Positions 61,998 to 64,000 of a DNA stretch of 64,000 nucleotides are shown here, in pieces. This DNA is from Fontibacillus phaseoli (GTDB lineage Bacteria; Bacillota; Bacilli; Paenibacillales; Paenibacillaceae). The translations under genes and the position numbers were made by a program. Every line of letters begins with the position of its first letter. Position 1 is the stretch's first letter. The stretch is taken from assembly GCF_003337355.1 (NCBI RefSeq), contig NZ_QPJW01000003.1, positions 489,849 to 553,848 of the forward strand, read 5' to 3'. The notes beneath the pieces are model-generated. The model saw only the letters and a list, made by a program, of their open reading frames with translations. It searched no databases and was not told the origin of the DNA.

Positions 61998-63663
61998 ACT
62001 CCACATGAACCGTATGCGGGAACATATCCACCGACTGTACTTCGACCGTCCGATACCCGCCATCCTCAAGGATTCGCAAGTCTCTCACCAATGTCGAAGG
62101 ATTGCACGAGACGTACACCACCCGCTCCGGCTTCATCTCCAGGATCGTCTCCAGCAGGCGCGGGTCGCAGCCTTTACGCGGAGGATCGACGACGATGACG
62201 TCGGCTTCGATGCCCTCCTGCTTCCAGCGAGGAATGACATCTTCCGAAGCGCCAACCTCAAACTTCACATTGGTCATCCCGTTCAACTCGGCGTTGCTGC
62301 GCGCGTCCTCGATCGCTTCTTTGACGATTTCGACACCATATACCTGATCGGCGTGCTGTGCCAGGAACAGGGAGATCGTACCGATGCCGCAGTAAGCGTC
62401 AATGACGGTCTCTTTACCGGTCAACCCGGCGTACTCCACCGTCTTGTTGTACAGCACCTCCGTTTGCACCGGATTCACCTGGTAAAAAGAACGCGCCGAG
62501 ATTGCAAACTGTACTTCACCGATATAGTCATAAATAACATCTCGTCCCCACAGGACACGGGTCTCGTCCCCGAAGATGACGTTAGTCTGTTTCGTGTTCA
62601 CGTTTTGGCAGATGCTGACCACCTGCGGGATTTGCTCACGGATCAGTCCGATCCAGGCATCGGCATGCGGGATATCCCGACCATTGGTCACGAGGACAAG
62701 CATCATCTCGCCGGTGCGGAACGCCTTCTTCACGACGACATGGCGCAGCAAGCCGCGCCCGGTCTCTTCGTCGTAGGCGGTGACGCCCAAATCGCGGGCG
62801 ATGGCCTTGACGTGGGACACCACATCGTCGTTATGTTCGTGCTGAATTAAGCACGTTTCCATATCGACGATGCGATGGCTGCCGCGGGCGTAAAAGCCGC
62901 CGACCAGCGCGCCGTCCGTAACGCCGACGGGCACCTGAGCCTTGTTGCGGTAGCGCCAAGGCTCCGCCATGCCCAGCGTCGGCAGCACGTTGATGCCGGG
63001 GCCAGCCTCGGCATCAACGGCCCCGTGCGCGGCCGCTTCCGCCGCGCCGCTCCCTGCCTGCAGCTCGCCCGCCACGTGCAGCTTGCCTATACGCTCCAGC
63101 GCATCGATCACGTGCTGCCGCTTCCAGGCGAGCTGCCCGGCGTAGCTCCAGTGCTGCAGCTGGCAGCCGCCGCACTGGTCGTAGATCGGGCAGGGTGTAG
63201 CCACGCGGTCCGGGCTCGGCGTAAGCACGTCCAGCAGCTTGGCGTAGCCGTACTGCTTTTTGGTCTTAAGCACCTTGACCCGGACTTTCTCGCCAGGCAA
63301 GGCTCCCTGCACAAAAAGCGTATACCCTTCTGCGCGCCCCACGCCCTCTCCGTCATGGTTCATGCCGATGATGTCGATGGCTACCTCGTCATTTTTCGTG
63401 ACAGGTAAGCCCTCGATTTGCGCCTGACTCGAATTTCCCTCGCGATTTCTTCTACTCGATGCGGAGCCAGCGCCATTTCGTCCCCGGCCTCCTCCATTAG
63501 TCGCCGCCCCTGTTCGTTCATTGTTACTTTTCTGCCCTATTCCTCCAGAACGACGCATCTGCCGACTCTCTCCGTTCTGCCCCTGCCGCCCGCTTTCCGT
63601 CCGCTTCCCTTTCGACTCGCGCCGCGCCTGATTCTGCCTGTTTTGCCCCTGCTTGTTCGTCAT
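61969..63663 (-). CDS. rlmD: 23S rRNA (uracil-C5)-methyltransferase, RlmD family
   Basis: 564 residues from ATG 63663 (GAGG upstream). The N-terminal ~100 residues are low-complexity, rich in G, R, Q and N, longer than usual. A TRAM domain follows (VAIDIIGMNHDGEGVGRAEG ... VKVLKTKKQYGYAKLL). Next are the iron-sulfur cysteines (CPIYDQCGGCQLQHW) and the SAM domain with VIDAYCGIGTISLFLA, DPPRKGCDP and catalytic Cys ~520 in VYVSCNPSTLVRDL. Related Firmicute enzymes (RlmCD) methylate U747 and/or U1939. The 3' end serves as insertion site of the neighbouring 1.5-kb unit. Confidence 0.92.
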   Translation of the reverse strand: MTNKQGQNRQNQARRESKGKRTESGRQGQNGESRQMRRSGGIGQKSNNERTGAATNGGGRGRNGAGSASSRRNREGNSSQAQIEGLPVTKNDEVAIDIIGMNHDGEGVGRAEGYTLFVQGALPGEKVRVKVLKTKKQYGYAKLLDVLTPSPDRVATPCPIYDQCGGCQLQHWSYAGQLAWKRQHVIDALERIGKLHVAGELQAGSGAAEAAAHGAVDAEAGPGINVLPTLGMAEPWRYRNKAQVPVGVTDGALVGGFYARGSHRIVDMETCLIQHEHNDDVVSHVKAIARDLGVTAYDEETGRGLLRHVVVKKAFRTGEMMLVLVTNGRDIPHADAWIGLIREQIPQVVSICQNVNTKQTNVIFGDETRVLWGRDVIYDYIGEVQFAISARSFYQVNPVQTEVLYNKTVEYAGLTGKETVIDAYCGIGTISLFLAQHADQVYGVEIVKEAIEDARSNAELNGMTNVKFEVGASEDVIPRWKQEGIEADVIVVDPPRKGCDPRLLETILEMKPERVVYVSCNPSTLVRDLRILEDGGYRTVEVQSVDMFPHTVHVECCSLLVRKD

Positions 63664-63831
63664 CTTCACTGCCTCATTTCTTTCCGTTGAATTCCGCGCT
63701 TGCTTTACTCTCATCTTAACCGGAACTTACCCGTTTTTATCCCGCCGCATCTAACCGCACAAACTTCCATCCGCACAAAACCCCCGCCGGCGGGCAGGGG
63801 ATCAGCAAAAACTCGACATGTTCAATTCAAC

Positions 63832-63903
63832 TAACTGGATTTCATACATCTAATTTCGCAACTTACGCGTACATAAGCTAATTAACTGGAAAAACTACAT
63901 CTA
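63832..63903. repeat. Two 21-bp direct repeats upstream of the last gene
   Basis: TAACTGGATTTCATACATCTA (first 20 bases and one) at 63832-63852 and TAACTGGAAAAACTACATCT plus A at 63883-63903: identical first 8 and last 7 positions, 51 bp apart. Possible activator-binding sites of the gene starting at 63982. The remainder of 63664-63981 has no gene. Confidence 0.5.
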
Positions 63904-63981
63904 TTCTATAAAGCCCCCTAATCACCTTGGACACTTACAGGCTAAACAATATACAATAAAAATTAGCTGGAGGTAGTCCAT

Positions 63982-64000
63982 ATGAGAGTACAGCACAGCA
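63982..64000 (+). CDS. Start of a gene cut by the window edge
   Basis: ATG 63982 preceded by CTGGAGGTAGTCCAT, a good ribosome binding site. Only MRVQHS is visible. Identity unknown. Confidence 0.5.

Noticed and set aside
1..64000. tRNA, rRNA or replication origin features
   Set aside because: No cloverleaf with CCA-end pattern, conserved rRNA block or DnaA-box cluster was recognised by eye.

Overview
The window looks like a chromosomal segment of a low-to-moderate G+C Firmicute, most likely Paenibacillus or a close relative. This rests on strong GGAGG-type ribosome binding sites, B. subtilis-type genes (a RelP/YwaC-like alarmone synthetase, YfiB/YfiC-like ABC exporter, GH11 xylanase with a CcpA cre box, RlmD) and many TetR-regulated pumps. 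The species is inferred, not proven. No rRNA or tRNA gene was recognised.

Layout. 0-7 kb: hypothetical protein, acetyltransferase, small alarmone synthetase, SEC-C protein, Tet-type ribosomal protection GTPase and a membrane diguanylate cyclase. 7-11 kb: heterodimeric ABC exporter. 11-15 kb: a 1097-residue secreted multidomain protein and a small membrane protein. 15-16.4 kb: a scar zone with a dead IS5-family element, an orphan type I-C CRISPR remnant (one spacer) and an acetyltransferase remnant. 16.4-26.5 kb: TetR-controlled operons (two flavodoxin-like proteins; an alpha/beta hydrolase; a giant FtsX-type permease with its ATPase) and a SAM-dependent enzyme. 26.5-34.6 kb: a LacI-controlled sugar locus (binding protein, two permeases, Gfo/Idh/MocA dehydrogenase, sucrose-phosphorylase-like GH13 enzyme, aldo/keto reductase), with a promoter and twin operators visible.

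34.6-37.4 kb: gene debris around two membrane proteins. 37.4-40 kb: an AT-rich ABC-2 efflux operon ending in a MerR/GyrI-type regulator, with a MerR-type promoter (19-bp spacer). 40-46 kb: secreted and surface proteins (tandem CBM21 protein, FGE-like lipoprotein, GH11 xylanase), an SMI1/KNR4 protein and an RlmA-type 23S rRNA methyltransferase. 46-49.2 kb: TetR plus MMPL exporter. 49.2-49.7 kb: remnants of an acetyltransferase and of the McrC restriction subunit. 49.8-58.7 kb: secreted lysozyme-like protein, TetR/DsbA-like pair, small conserved proteins, Dus, a membrane hydrolase and a two-component system.

58.8-64 kb is the most unusual part. A row of four tiny excisionase/MerR-like helix-turn-helix ORFs, one with an internal stop, lies beside a 1.5-kb unit holding a single AbiTii/helix-hairpin-helix protein. 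That unit is bracketed by two copies (45 of 47 bases identical) of the 3' end of rlmD, the second being the end of the intact gene. This reads as a small site-specifically inserted candidate defence cassette without its own recombinase. The orphan CRISPR remnant and McrC fragment suggest repeated gain and loss of defence genes in this chromosome.
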